64,000 nt of DNA from Anodontia alba. Lineage: Eukaryota > Mollusca > Bivalvia > Lucinida > Lucinidae. The position numbers and the translations under genes are program-made. The number at the start of each line of letters is the position of its first letter. The first letter of the stretch is position 1. Location of the stretch: NCBI GenBank assembly GCA_964016985.1, contig OZ024827.1:82163835-82227834 (forward strand), in the 5' to 3' direction. Of this stretch, positions 54,831 to 64,000 are shown piece by piece. The notes below the pieces were generated by a model. It made no database searches. It worked only from the letters and a program-made list of their open reading frames with translations, and was not told where the DNA came from.

Positions 54831-56815
54831 TCTTGTGAGCTGTCTGTCATGGTTTGTTTGCTTTTCCTCTTGGTGTCATAGGTATGCTATATTGTGAACT
54901 GTCTGTCATTGTTTGTTTGTTCTTCCTCTCGGTGTAATTGGTGTGCTAGATCGTGTGCTATCTGGCATGGTTTGTTTGCTCTTGGTGCCATAGGTGACAA
55001 TGGTTTGCTAGATTATGTGGTGTCTGTCAAGGTTTGTTTGCTTTCTTCTTGGTTGCATTGGTATGCTAGATTGTGTGCTGTCTGTCATTGTTTTTTTGTC
55101 TTTCATTTTGGTGTGATAGTATGCTAGATTATGTGGTTTGTCACGGTTTGTTTGCTTTTACTCCTGGTGTCTAAGGTATGCGCTAGATTGTGTGCTGTCT
55201 GTCATGTATTTTTTTTCTTTTTCCTTTTGCTCTTCCTCGGTGTCATTTCATTTATATGCTTGATAATGTGCTTTGTAGCATGGCATTTCTGCTGATTCTC
55301 CTGGTGTCATAAGTATGCTAGATTGTGTGCTGTATTTCATGGTTTGTTGCTTTTTCTCTTGGTTCCATCGTATGCTAGATTTTTTGCTGTCTGTCATGGT
55401 TTGATTGCTCTTCCTCTTGATTACATTGGTATGTTAGATTCTGTGCTATCTGTTATGGTTTGTTAGCAGCTGTCATATGCTAGTTTGTGTGCTGTCTGTG
55501 ACGGTTCGTTGCTCTAACTCTTGATGTTATAGGTAGGCCGGATTGTGTGCTGCCTACCATGGCTTGAGTGCTCTTCTTCTTGGTGGCAGTGGTATGCTAG
55601 ATTGTGTGTTATTGTGTGTGGGCTGTTATTGGTAATATAGATAGTGTGCTTTCTGTCACATGTTTTTTGCTCTTCATCTTGGTGTCATAGTAATGCTAGA
55701 TTGTTTGCTGTCTGTCATGAATTGGTCGCTCTTCCTGTTGATGTCTTTAGTATGCTTGATTTCGGGGCAATGTGGCATGGCTTTTCTGATGATCCTCCTG
55801 GTGTCATTTGTATGCTCCATTGTGTGCTATCTGTCATGGTTTGTTTGCTCTTCCTCTTGGTGTCATATGCTAGATTGTGTCCTGTCTGTGACGGTTTGCT
55901 TGTTCTACCTCTTGGTGTCATATGCTAGATTGTGTCCTGTCTGTGACGGTTTGCTTGTTCTACCTCTTGGTGTCATATGTAGGCTGGATTGTGTACTGCC
56001 TGCCATGGTTGTGACAATGGTTTGCTGGATTGTGTGCTGTGTTATGGTGTGTTTCGTCTTCTTATTATTGTTATTGGTGTGCTTCATTGTGTGATGCCTG
56101 GCATGGTTTATTTGCTTATTCTCGTCTTGTCATAGGTATGCTAGATTGTATGCTGTCAGTCATGGTTTGTTTGCTCTTATTCTTGGTGTCTATGGTCTGC
56201 TAGATTGTGTGCTTTCTGTCAAGATTTGTTTGCTCTTCCCGTTGGTGTCATTGTTTTGCTAGATTGTGAACTGTCTGCCATGGTTTGTTTGTGTTCTTCC
56301 TCTTGGTGCCATTGATATGCTAGATTGAGTGCTGTCTGTCATGGTGTGTTTGCTTCTCCGCTTGGTGTCGTTGGTATGCTAGATTGTGTGCTTTCTGTCA
56401 TCTTTTGTTTGTTTTTCCTCTTGGTGTCATTGGTATGCTAGATTGTGTGCTTTCATGCATGGTATGTTTAGTCTTTCTCTAGGTGTCATTGATACTCTGG
56501 ATTGTGCTGTCTGTCAGGGATTGTTTGCTCTTCATCTTGGTGTCATTGGTATAATAGACTGTGTGCTGTCTGTCATGGTTTATTTGCTGTTCCTGTTAGT
56601 GTCATAGGTATGCTAGATTGTGTGCCTTTTGCAGTGGTTTGTTTGTTTGTTCATTTGGTTTAATAGGTATACTGGATTGTGTGCTATCTGTCATGGTTTG
56701 TTGTTCTTCCTCTTGGTGTCATTGGTATGCTAGACGCTGTGCTGTCTGTCATTATTTGTTTGCTCTTTGTCTTGGTATCAGTGGTATTCTGTGTTCTGCT
56801 ATTGTTGCGTATTCT
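54830..56815 (+). repeat. 57-bp minisatellite, about 35 units
   Basis: Unit of the form TGTGCTGTCTGTCATGGTTT, GTTTGCTCTTCCTCTTGGTG, TCATTGGTATGCTAGAT. Units vary by substitutions and small indels. The unit corresponds to the sequence just after GGGGAAGAGA in family C tails (compare 39055-39140). Because 57 is a multiple of 3, long frames occur in several phases (for example 55660-56094) but encode only the repeat. Confidence 0.9.
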
Positions 56816-57514
56816 TAGACACCTTCTATACTTAGTCGACCCCCGTTATTTCGACTTCGCTTATCTTAAATAACAGCTTTTCTCAAAGTGAAGAAGTGGT
56901 TCTTGTTTTAACATGTAAATTTTTCACCACCAAATAACAAAATATTGCGCAAAAGAGAACAGCTTGCTCCTCAGGAGCAATTTCTCCTCCTTTTCACAAT
57001 ATTTAAATATATCTCTAACTTCAGGAGAAAAATGTCATATTCACTTCTAAAATGTGGCTGTTCAATTTATTTTAGACTCCGCAAATCTGATATGTCGAGG
57101 TTCGGATATCTCGAAGTATTTCAGAGTCCCTTGGATTTTAAGATAAGGTGTGTCGATTGAACATAGAAAATTGATATGATAGATAGAATAAAAAGATATG
57201 GCAACCCATCATGTCCTGATCAGACTGCACGGAAATGTTTGACTGAACTTTGGTACATGCATTTGACATCAAGCATTTTTTTTTCGGGTTGTGAACCAAC
57301 TGAAATTAAGTTTAAGGACAGACAGCCCGAATGAGCAGTTGAAAACACACAAAAGATACCACAGATGCAGCATCTGATCAGGGTCTACTCTATGTGTGAC
57401 TTATCCAGCTGATTATAGAAAAGCATTGTATGGAGTTTAAATGCGTCATAATTTATAAATATGATATATCTGAATTTCGGGAATGCTTTTAGAGGACACT
57501 GTGTCTAGCTGTAC
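56816..57514. other. Intron, mostly unrecognised
   Basis: A P8-like piece is present near 57350-57400 (ATGCAGCATCTGATCAGGGT). The rest is unrecognised. Confidence 0.4.
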
Positions 57515-57690
57515 CTGTATATAAGGATGTACATCAATGGACTTCGCACACCAGCCGCTTTTTCTTGGTCTTACGTTTACTGCAGGAAATCCTTCAAATT
57601 CCGACGAGGCAGAAATTTGGAAATCTTTGATGAAACCTCCTCCCATGCCCATAATTTGTCCGCAGTTTCGATTCATGGATTCCCTAAGTC
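57515..57690 (-). CDS. Discoidin (F5/8 type C) domain, first exon
   Basis: 176 nt, phase 1 start, phase 0 end. The acceptor is TTTATAATTCAG above 57690 and the donor is ATACAG/GTACAG below 57515. It translates NRNCGQIMGMGGGFIKDFQI near residues 8-27, then SASSEFEGFPAVNVRP and WCAKSIDVHPYIQ at the end. CxxxxGMxxGxIxDxQIxASS followed by W-A and an aromatic strand is the F5/8C start. The usual LGM leucine is replaced by methionine. Confidence 0.85.
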
Positions 57691-58394
57691 CTGAATTATA
57701 AAGTAAAATATATATCCAAGACAAAATACAACATTTCTGAACTGCATAGAAAAAAGTAGTATTAACAATGGTACTGCTGAACCCGGATATGCTCTGCCTT
57801 TGCAAACAGTATATATACAGATCAAATGGCTTCTGAAGAAGCCAACTGTTTGTCATGAGGTTATGAATTTGTATAAAAATTCGATCTAGTCGTCCGTTTG
57901 GCTTAAATTCAAAGATTTGCGTAACATCTTATTATATTCAGAATGGCAAGAGTTAATACATTATCGTCCTGTTATAGTGGTGATCTATTTACACCTGTTG
58001 GTCCACAACTTTTTGCGTTTGTACTCTATATCGAGGAATGAGCGGTTGTGTTTTGGACGATCGAGATAGGAAAAAACCCGGGTGTGGCGTAAGGTATTAA
58101 TCTTCATTTCGTTTGCCCGTATGATTCCATACTTTTGTGAATGGGATGGAGTAGTGGATGGGGTGGGAGTTGGGGAGAGGAGGCGCGGGGGTGGGAGGCG
58201 GTTAGTAAATTATGAGGCATTCTTTGTTTACTGATAATTGATTAGATATTTCAGCTTTTCCTTAAGTTCAACATTAGATAATTTTCAAATGCTACATATT
58301 GGTATCAAAACACTTATTTTTGAAGGTCATTCGGAGCCTGTAGGCTGTTGGAACAAATAAAACGATTTCGTCAGTTATCACAATATACCAAGTT
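57691..58394. other. No recognised feature
   Basis: A GGGTGGGAG-rich run lies near 58150-58200. No gene or shared repeat. Confidence 0.4.
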
Positions 58395-58925
58395 GTCGGG
58401 CCTCAGACTGCTTGACGGCTCCTTTCTCAATCCGGTTTAGAAGGTTGAAGCCTGGCCCCGAGACTATAAACCTTTTCGTGCTTAACTCAGCTGAGCATGA
58501 AATTTTCTCTGTTAATGAATATGAAAATGCCAGCAATAGTTGGCATTTTCATATTCATTAGCAGAGAAGGTTTCATGCTCAGCTATGTTTATCAAGAAAA
58601 CAATTGCACTTGAAAGTAATTTGAGACTCGTAGGACAACTTTAGTGCTCAGCTGAGTAGAGCAAGAAAAATGATTTATAACCTTGAGGCTGACAAGCAAT
58701 GTTTAATGGGGCCAATTATGGTCCCATATGTGGTGTTTCAGATCAACATCGAGTATATTGCATTCTGTCATCATATCATTTTGGCCACAAGCGCTCATCC
58801 GTTTTGATCGCAGTGATTTGATCGTTTACATGTTTTCCTGTTATGTTAAACTGATTGAGTTAGGAAGCTACTATATGAGCCGAACAACCATTTTGTATTT
58901 TGTACAACATTCGAACATAGAATGA
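58395..58925 (+). mobile_element. Old retroelement tail split by a P4 element
   Basis: Left piece: TCGGGCCTCAGACTGCTTGA (58398), the counterpart of TCGGGCCTCAGACTCAATGA. Right piece (58700-58925): CGCAGTGATTTGATCGTTTA and TGATTGAGTTAGGAAGC, the counterpart of CATAGTGATTAATTTGA and TGACTGAGTTGGGAGC. Similarity is low but collinear. Confidence 0.5.
58451..58692. mobile_element. P4 palindromic MITE
   Basis: Ends CTGGCCCCGAGACTATAAAC and ATTTATAACCTTGAGGC. AATATGAAAATGCCAGCAAT is perfectly paired with ATTGTTGGCATTTTCATATT-like text. It lies inside the old tail at 58395-58925. Confidence 0.85.
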
Positions 58926-58957
58926 AAATTTTGTACCAGTAAAGTAAATAAGTAAAC

Positions 58958-59395
58958 GCAGGAACTGATACAATCAGTTCAACTTCAAGCTCTCAACATG
59001 AAAGCAAAAGGCGGAATAATATAATAAGACCGCCATAAAAAAAGAACAGATGGAAAGCGAGTAGACAGCCTTTTTCCAAGACGGTGGCAACTCTGTTATC
59101 CAAACTCAACTGAATATATTTTTAAATTACATAATTGTTAAAAGAAAGAAAACAAGTAAAGTAAAACACATCAGAACATTTAAAAAATATCAAAGTGAAA
59201 TGGTCATAAAATACTTCGGAGCTGTACGGGATTCCAGGCCTCGCCCTCAGCTTCAATAGTTGTAAAAAGATATTTGTTCGGTCGGCTTAGATGTCTCCTT
59301 AATCATCCATGAATCATCACAGGTAAGACATAAGCCACAGATAAAACCTATAATACAGCACTCAACAGAAACAACGTGTTGAGACACTTGGACAT
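58958..59395 (-). mobile_element. Diverged family B-like tail
   Basis: GCAGGAACTGATACAATCAG (family B: TCAGGAACCGATACAATTAT), then CCTCGCCCTCAGCTTCAATA and AGATATTTGTTCGGTCGGC in the order of the B tail. Relic only. Confidence 0.55.
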
Positions 59396-59421
59396 CCCTA
59401 AGGTGTCAACTCAATTGATTA

Positions 59422-59703
59422 CATCACGAAAACATGCCCATATAATATAGGCCCCCCTTAAACCCCACTTTTATATAGTAAAACTGGGGTTTACAGGGGT
59501 ATACATTATTTTTCTTACTTCTGATCAAAACAAAGATTGTGGGTACTCGTTAGAACCACCTCGCTGAGGCGGTTCTAAAGAGTAGCCACAATCTATGTTT
59601 TTAGCAGAAATACAAAAAAAATTAGAGTTTTTATCTGAAAATTTTCAGTTTTTAGAGGTGGAATTTTCTATATATATTTGAATAGGCGTGTTTATACGTA
59701 ATG
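59422..59703 (+). mobile_element. H element (hairpin MITE)
   Basis: A complete copy, ends CATCACGAAAACATGCCC and TGTTTATACGTAATG. The hairpin TTAGAACCACCTCGCTGAGG is centred near 59566 with few mismatches. Confidence 0.85.
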
Positions 59704-59734
59704 AAAATCTTACATTTGTTTAACTACTGACATT

Positions 59735-60015
59735 GTAAGGCGTTGGTGCTAATTATATCCGTTTTCAATAGGGCTACTTGGTGTTGGAGGACTGCTCGAT
59801 GGGGTATTGTTTTTCATGTCTTGTCCTGTTTGTTATCTTGCTTGGTGTTGGGTGGGTCCTTTTTGGCTATTCAGCTTATTGGGGAAGAGGGAGCTGGTTA
59901 TTCGCTTTTCATTGGTTTTCATGATGTGTTCTCTGTTTGGTTTGATAACTGATTCTCTTGATGTTGGTTAGCTATGCTCTGTCATTATGGCTTCTCTTTG
60001 ACATTTTCTCTACTT
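59735..60015 (+). mobile_element. Old retroelement tail (family D)
   Basis: Reads TTATTGGGGAAGAGGGAGCT, GGTTTTCATGATGTGTTCTC, CTTGATGTTGG and CTTCTCTTTGACATTTTCTC, following the order of the tail but diverged. Confidence 0.5.
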
Positions 60016-60044
60016 TCTTTCTGATCACATTGGCCGTGCCATGC

Positions 60045-60255
60045 GACAAGGTATCTTTGAGCATGCGCAAAATACATAGATTTAGATTCAGCCAGCGCAT
60101 GCGAAGTCTCATCCTGTCATTTGCTCTTTACTGATACAGTTTACAATGTCCAATGATTCTGTTAGCGAACCGGAGGCCCTGATTGGACTGCGCGTATGCA
60201 CAGGCTGATCTTGGCTTTCGATGTGCGCATATACTTGAAGACACGTTTTTATATG
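60045..60255. repeat. P9 dispersed repeat copy
   Basis: CAGCCAGCGCATGCGAAGTC, GCGTATGCACAGGCTGATCT and ATACTTGAAGACACGTTTT. Arms form a loose palindrome. Confidence 0.55.
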
Positions 60256-60259
60256 GCAC

Positions 60260-60366
60260 CCCAGCTAGCATTCTACGTAAATCTACATCGGGCCGTCATC
60301 GGCCCGTCAGCTACCCTGACGGGCCGATGACGGCCCGATATAGATTTACGTAGAATGCTGACTGGG
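60260..60366. mobile_element. P2 palindromic MITE
   Basis: Ends CCCAGCTAGCATTCTACGTA and TACGTAGAATGCTGACTGGG. The arms match over about 50 bp almost without mismatch. The youngest-looking P2 copy. Confidence 0.9.
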
Positions 60367-61076
60367 ACGACCCACATGCGTCCTGCAATAATATTTCATT
60401 GATCGTGTAGAGAACCTCTACGCGGACCGAAATAAACGTGCTATTGAATCTGACTTATGGACAAGGGTTTGCACGAGTAATACTAGTAAGTAGTCCTTCA
60501 CACTTTCTTCTGACCGGTACAATGCGGATTCTCAGTTGCAGTAATTTTTGTTCGTTTATCAGTTATTGCAATGTGATAACTTCATGTTCTTGTTTGTTTC
60601 GCATCTCTTCATTTATAATACCTCTGGTAGGCTATTCTTCATGAATGTGACATTGTCTGGGTAATTTTATTTATAGGTTTGGAACGGACAGCAGTATGTG
60701 TGCGTATGTAGAGATGTATCAACAGATTAGTGATTGAAACAAACGATCACTTTTGTTTTCAAAATATGGCCAGAAAACGCGAACTGGTAAAGCGTTGTAG
60801 GTGTCTAGTTGAAGCCTTCGAGCACCTGAACTGTCCAAGGCAGTTCCTTTGTTGCATTACCTATCTGTATTTATATTTTGGTGTCGCATATGTGCTTTCT
60901 GTCTGTGCTTCGTGATAGTGGCATTGTTTGAGTAACTTCACTAATATATTTGGATGACGGAATAAAGAAAAAGCCAAGTATACATTTTTTTAAAGCAAGT
61001 GCACTACACTCGTTATATGATGATATATGTACTATAATAACTCTTAGTACTCGGACAGACATGCCTGAGCAAAGAG
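60367..61076. other. No recognised feature
   Basis: Possible very old tail remnants (TTCATGTTCTTGTTTGTTTC near 60580) but too weak to call. Confidence 0.35.
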
Positions 61077-61133
61077 TGTAGACCCAGATCAGTTGCCGTA
61101 GAACGCGGCATCTGATCGGGGTCTAGACTTTTT
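61077..61133. repeat. P8 short palindrome
   Basis: GTAGACCCAGATCAGTTGCC with CATCTGATCGGGGTCTAGAC. Confidence 0.65.
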
Positions 61134-61389
61134 GTCACCCTTCCCGTAGTTTTACAGATGTATCAGCAAGTAAATATCGAAGAGCTGAATAGCCCTGGAC
61201 CAATTCTGTGAGAAACTAATACATTTTAGACAACCATTTTGTCCTCCATATAAGCTTGTGAGAAACTTCTCCGTCGAAAAAAATACCTGTAGCGAACAAA
61301 ACAGGCGCTAATTAGTCTGCGTGGACGCGCAGATTTATCTGCCCTTTTGTTGTTTGCACCTGCATTAAAGCAGGGCTTCTCCCGCTGAA

Positions 61390-61850
61390 GACTTGATTAA
61401 TTTGATTTTTATGTTTTCGCTTTGATGCTTTGACTGAGGGAAACGATTTTATGTATTTCTGTAGTAAGAGAAGCATCGGGACCCAGGTTGATGTTGGCTA
61501 GCTGCTTTAGACCACCCCCTCCCCCCCCTTCCCCACCCCACGGTGGTTTATTCTACTGACTGATTTAAGGCGGAGATCCCGGTGATAGTCTTACTTTTTG
61601 TTGCTTTGTGGTATATTCTGCGAGGCGATTTGTTTTAGTTTTGCTTGGTGTTATTTTGTTCTTGTGTTTTTCATTCCTTTGAGCATTCGGATTACCTCGC
61701 TAGGGGAAGAGAGAATTACTCTTAGTGCTTTTCGTACGTTCGTTCGATTTGCGCTTGTTTGGCTTTGCTGTTTCCTATTCCTCTCGATGTCTGGGAAGGG
61801 CTGCGGCTTGTGATTGTGGCACTGGACTTTTCTCTTACCTTTTTAGAATC
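61390..61850 (+). mobile_element. Family A tail copy A7
   Basis: Begins at TTGATTAATTTGATTTTTAT and ends ACTTTTCTCTTACC at about 61838. It includes a C run (61519-61538) where A10 has its G run on the opposite strand. Only the tail is present, 5'-truncated. Confidence 0.8.
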
Positions 61851-62184
61851 ATAGATCAAGCAAAAGTCACACTACTTTTGAACTGATACCTCTTCATGGG
61901 CGTATTAATACACACGTGGTCTACGTTTTTGCGCGGATAACTACAGAAGTCAGTAGAAATCAAAGCCACTTTCTCTAAAACCCTGCATGGCATCGAATAA
62001 TGACGGACAGAAGCTGTAAATAATAAAAATGGAGTTGTTTCAGATTTTGGATGAGTATGGTACGGAATTATGGTGCCCCAATAAGATAAATAAGGTACAT
62101 GTATAGGTTAGGGACAAAAAGCAAATCAATAAAGGGAACTGATGCGAATTTAATAGGACAACTCTGTCAAATTGTTTTGCTCCT
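61851..62184. other. No recognised feature
   Basis: Unique sequence. Confidence 0.4.
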
Positions 62185-62290
62185 TTATGAAAAGGGGTGC
62201 GCTCTTAAGGGAAAGAAAGATTTGCTCACAAGCGAGCAAATAAAAGTGTTTTCTTTTACGGAGTACACCCCCTTTTAAAGGTGTTAGTGT
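62185..62290. repeat. Imperfect inverted repeat
   Basis: CTCCTTTATGAAAAGGGGTG and GAAAGATTTGCTCACAAGC face GCGAGCAAATAAAAGTG and GAGTACACCCCCTTTTAAAGG. Confidence 0.55.
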
Positions 62291-62303
62291 ACAGGAAAAT
62301 ATA

Positions 62304-62572
62304 CTGGGCCCAGTTGTTCAAAACTAACGATGTCGTTAGTTAACGTATCGTTAAAACTTTGATCATTGAATATGGCATATATGCTAATAGTTTTGCTAAA
62401 AAAAAGTAGAGTTGCTTTTGTTAAAAAAGTAGAGTTGCTTTTGCATTTGCAAAAGCTACATACATTTTTTCAGTAAAAATACCTGTGAATTAGATATTGT
62501 CCTTATTAGAACAGTTAATATTTTAACCCTTAACGAGCACGTTAAGCTAACTACGCTTTGAATAACTGGGCA
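62304..62572. mobile_element. P5 palindromic MITE
   Basis: CTGGGCCCAGTTGTTCAAAA at the left and AACTGGGCA at the right. Inside, AAAAAAGTAGAGTTGCTTTT is duplicated (62400 and 62426) and faces GCAAAAGCTACATACATTTT. Confidence 0.8.
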
Positions 62573-62753
62573 AAGACATTACAAAAGTTGTTTCCTTTGG
62601 CAAGCTTGTGAAAACCAATTAAGTGTATCATTTTACTTTAAAAGACAGGCAAACTATCATGAAATAAGATATTTGCGGAATGAATACAACAGTGATTGGA
62701 AAACACTTATGTTATGTCGATAGGAACACTTCTCATCTAATAAAAACACTCAC

Positions 62754-62969
62754 CTGGCCTTATTATTATCCTATAATTTAAATATCTAAGGTTCGCAAGT
62801 AATTCGGATTCCGTCAGTCCCCTGATAACAAAGGTAATGAATCTCCCAACAGAAGAGTAGTCATTAAAGCAGGTGAATAGAAACGTCGCTAATTCCCAGT
62901 ACTTAGGGCCATAAGTGATATTCGGAATCGTAATATATCTTAATTTTCGATAGTAGAGGCACTGTGACG
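62754..62969 (-). CDS. Possible laminin-G-like exon (first recognised exon)
   Basis: 216 nt, phase 1 at both ends. The acceptor is TTCCATAATGCAG above 62969 and the donor is GGCCAG/GTGAGT at 62754. The translation reads SQCLYYRKLRYITIPNITYG near residues 2-21, then YWELATFLFTCFNDYSSVGR near 25-44 and LRYLNYRIIIRPG at the end. YxTIPNxxxGxxYWELxxxxxxxxDYSSxGR resembles the first strands of a laminin-G/concanavalin-like domain, but it is one exon only and the assignment is by impression. Splice phase agrees with the downstream modules. It was placed in the same gene on strand, phase and module type. Confidence 0.55.
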
Positions 62970-62997
62970 CTGCATTATGGAAGACACCCCATTTTGT

Positions 62998-64000
62998 TTG
63001 ACTTATCAAGATGGTCATACTCTCAAATGTCTCCTTATCTGTAACAAAAACGATCTAATTAAGGTAAATGGATACATTAAATGTCTCCTTGTCCGTACAG
63101 AAAACGCTCTACTTAAGGTAAGTGGACACATCAAGTGTCTTCTTGTCTGTAACAAATAACGCTCTAATTAAATGTAGACACCAAATTTCTCATTGTCTGT
63201 AACAAACAGGCTCTAGTAAAGGTAAAATGACACATACAAATTCCTTGTTACTAGCAAAATTGTTCTTGGTAAGGTGAACTTTTCCATGTCTGTAATAAAC
63301 AACGCTTTATTAAAGGTAAACGGATTAATTAAATGTTTCCTTATCGGGAATATACAGCTCTCTAGATGATGCAACAACAATCACTGAAGTTAAGGTGAAT
63401 GAACACATCAAACGCCTCTCTTAAAAACAACTCTCTAGTTAAAGTGAATTTTTACATCAAATGTTTCATTGTCTGTAACAAACAATGCCCTAGTTATAGT
63501 GATTAGACACATCAAATGTCTTAGTATCTGTACCAAACAACGCTCTATTTATGTAAATAGAAACATCAAATGTCTCATTATCCACATTATATTTATTAAA
63601 CAACGCTCTTGTTAAGGTGAATGGATACATCAAATGTCTCATTGTCTCTAATAAAGAACGGTCTAGTTAAGGTGAATGGGCACACCGTTGTCTGTAACAA
63701 ACAACGCTCTAGTTAAGATGAATAAACACATCAAATGTCTTTTTGTCTGTAACGAACAACGCACTAGTTAAGGTGAATGATCACATAAAATGTCTCATTG
63801 TCTGTAACAAATAACGCTCTAGTTAAGGTGAATGGGCACACCAAAAGTCTCGTTGTCTGTTACAAACAAAGCTTTAGTAAATGTGAATAGCTACCTCAAT
63901 GTCCCATTGTCGGTAAAAAACAATGCTCTAGTTATGGTGAAAGACACATCAAACGTATCATTATCTGTAACGAACAACGCTATAACAAAGGTGAATGGAT
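62998..64000. repeat. ~55-bp minisatellite, about 18 units
   Basis: Unit of the form GTAACAAACAACGCTCTAGT, TAAGGTGAATGGACACATCA, AATGTCTCATTGTCT. It starts about 30 bp upstream of the splice acceptor at 62969 and runs off the right edge. Units vary from about 45 to 60 bp. Confidence 0.85.

Noticed and set aside
55644..56094. Overlapping frames of 94 and 144 codons with repeated hydrophobic text
   Set aside because: They lie in the 57-bp array. A unit length divisible by three keeps frames open without selection.
60420..60960. Possible further retroelement tails (short TTGTTTGTTTC-like phrases)
   Set aside because: Similarity is confined to T/G-rich phrases and is not collinear enough to support a call.
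62998..64000. Regular repeats considered as a CRISPR array
   Set aside because: Units are diverged and contiguous without constant repeats and variable spacers, and the window is animal nuclear DNA.

Overview
The window is animal nuclear DNA, AT-rich and almost wholly made of introns, intergenic DNA and repeats. The repeat types (retroelement relics with long 3' tails, palindromic non-autonomous elements, mariner relics, minisatellites) and the exon types (CUB, PAN/apple, discoidin) suggest an invertebrate, most likely a bivalve mollusc. That assignment rests on recognising repeat families from memory and was not searched. There is no operon, CRISPR array or prokaryotic gene.

One host gene can be supported. 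It lies on the minus strand and covers about 36.8 kb. In transcription order its exons are a possible laminin-G-like exon (62754-62969), three exons that together encode one F5/8 type C (discoidin) domain (57515-57690, 49829-50005, 45023-45182), a PAN/apple exon (43423-43701), two exons of a CUB-like domain (39384-39595, 37933-38263) and a CUB exon (26187-26561). Each module starts and ends in phase 1, and the internal junctions are phase 0 to phase 0. This is the pattern expected of a modular extracellular, adhesion or recognition type protein. The signal peptide, the remaining 5' exons and the 3' end were not found.

The introns and flanks hold at least ten relics of a Penelope-like retroelement, family A (reverse transcriptase motifs GIPMG and YLDD, plus a characteristic 3' tail of about 550 bp). 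There are three minus-strand relics of a related family B and several older diverged tails. Most copies are 5'-truncated, so only the tail survives. One copy (15183-16380) carries dense A-to-G changes on its sense strand. One family A copy (30541-31880) sits inside a family B copy.

A second layer is a set of non-autonomous palindromic families. Family H is about 280 bp with a perfect central hairpin, and about 15 full or partial copies are seen. Related H2 elements, several other inverted-repeat families (called P2, P3, P4, P5 and P7 here) and two very short families (P8 and P9) add to this. Some sit precisely inside retroelements, so a recognisable empty site can be read.

Tandem arrays occur at 1-1618 (dimeric unit of about 345 bp), 5945-7405 (about 32 bp), 12520-14150 (about 170 bp), 53150-54540 (about 450 bp), 54830-56815 (57 bp, apparently amplified from a retroelement tail) and 62998-64000 (about 55 bp). 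A mariner relic lies at 18543-19169. Exon boundaries were read by eye from splice consensus and phase. Repeat boundaries are approximate to within about 10 bp unless a junction is described.
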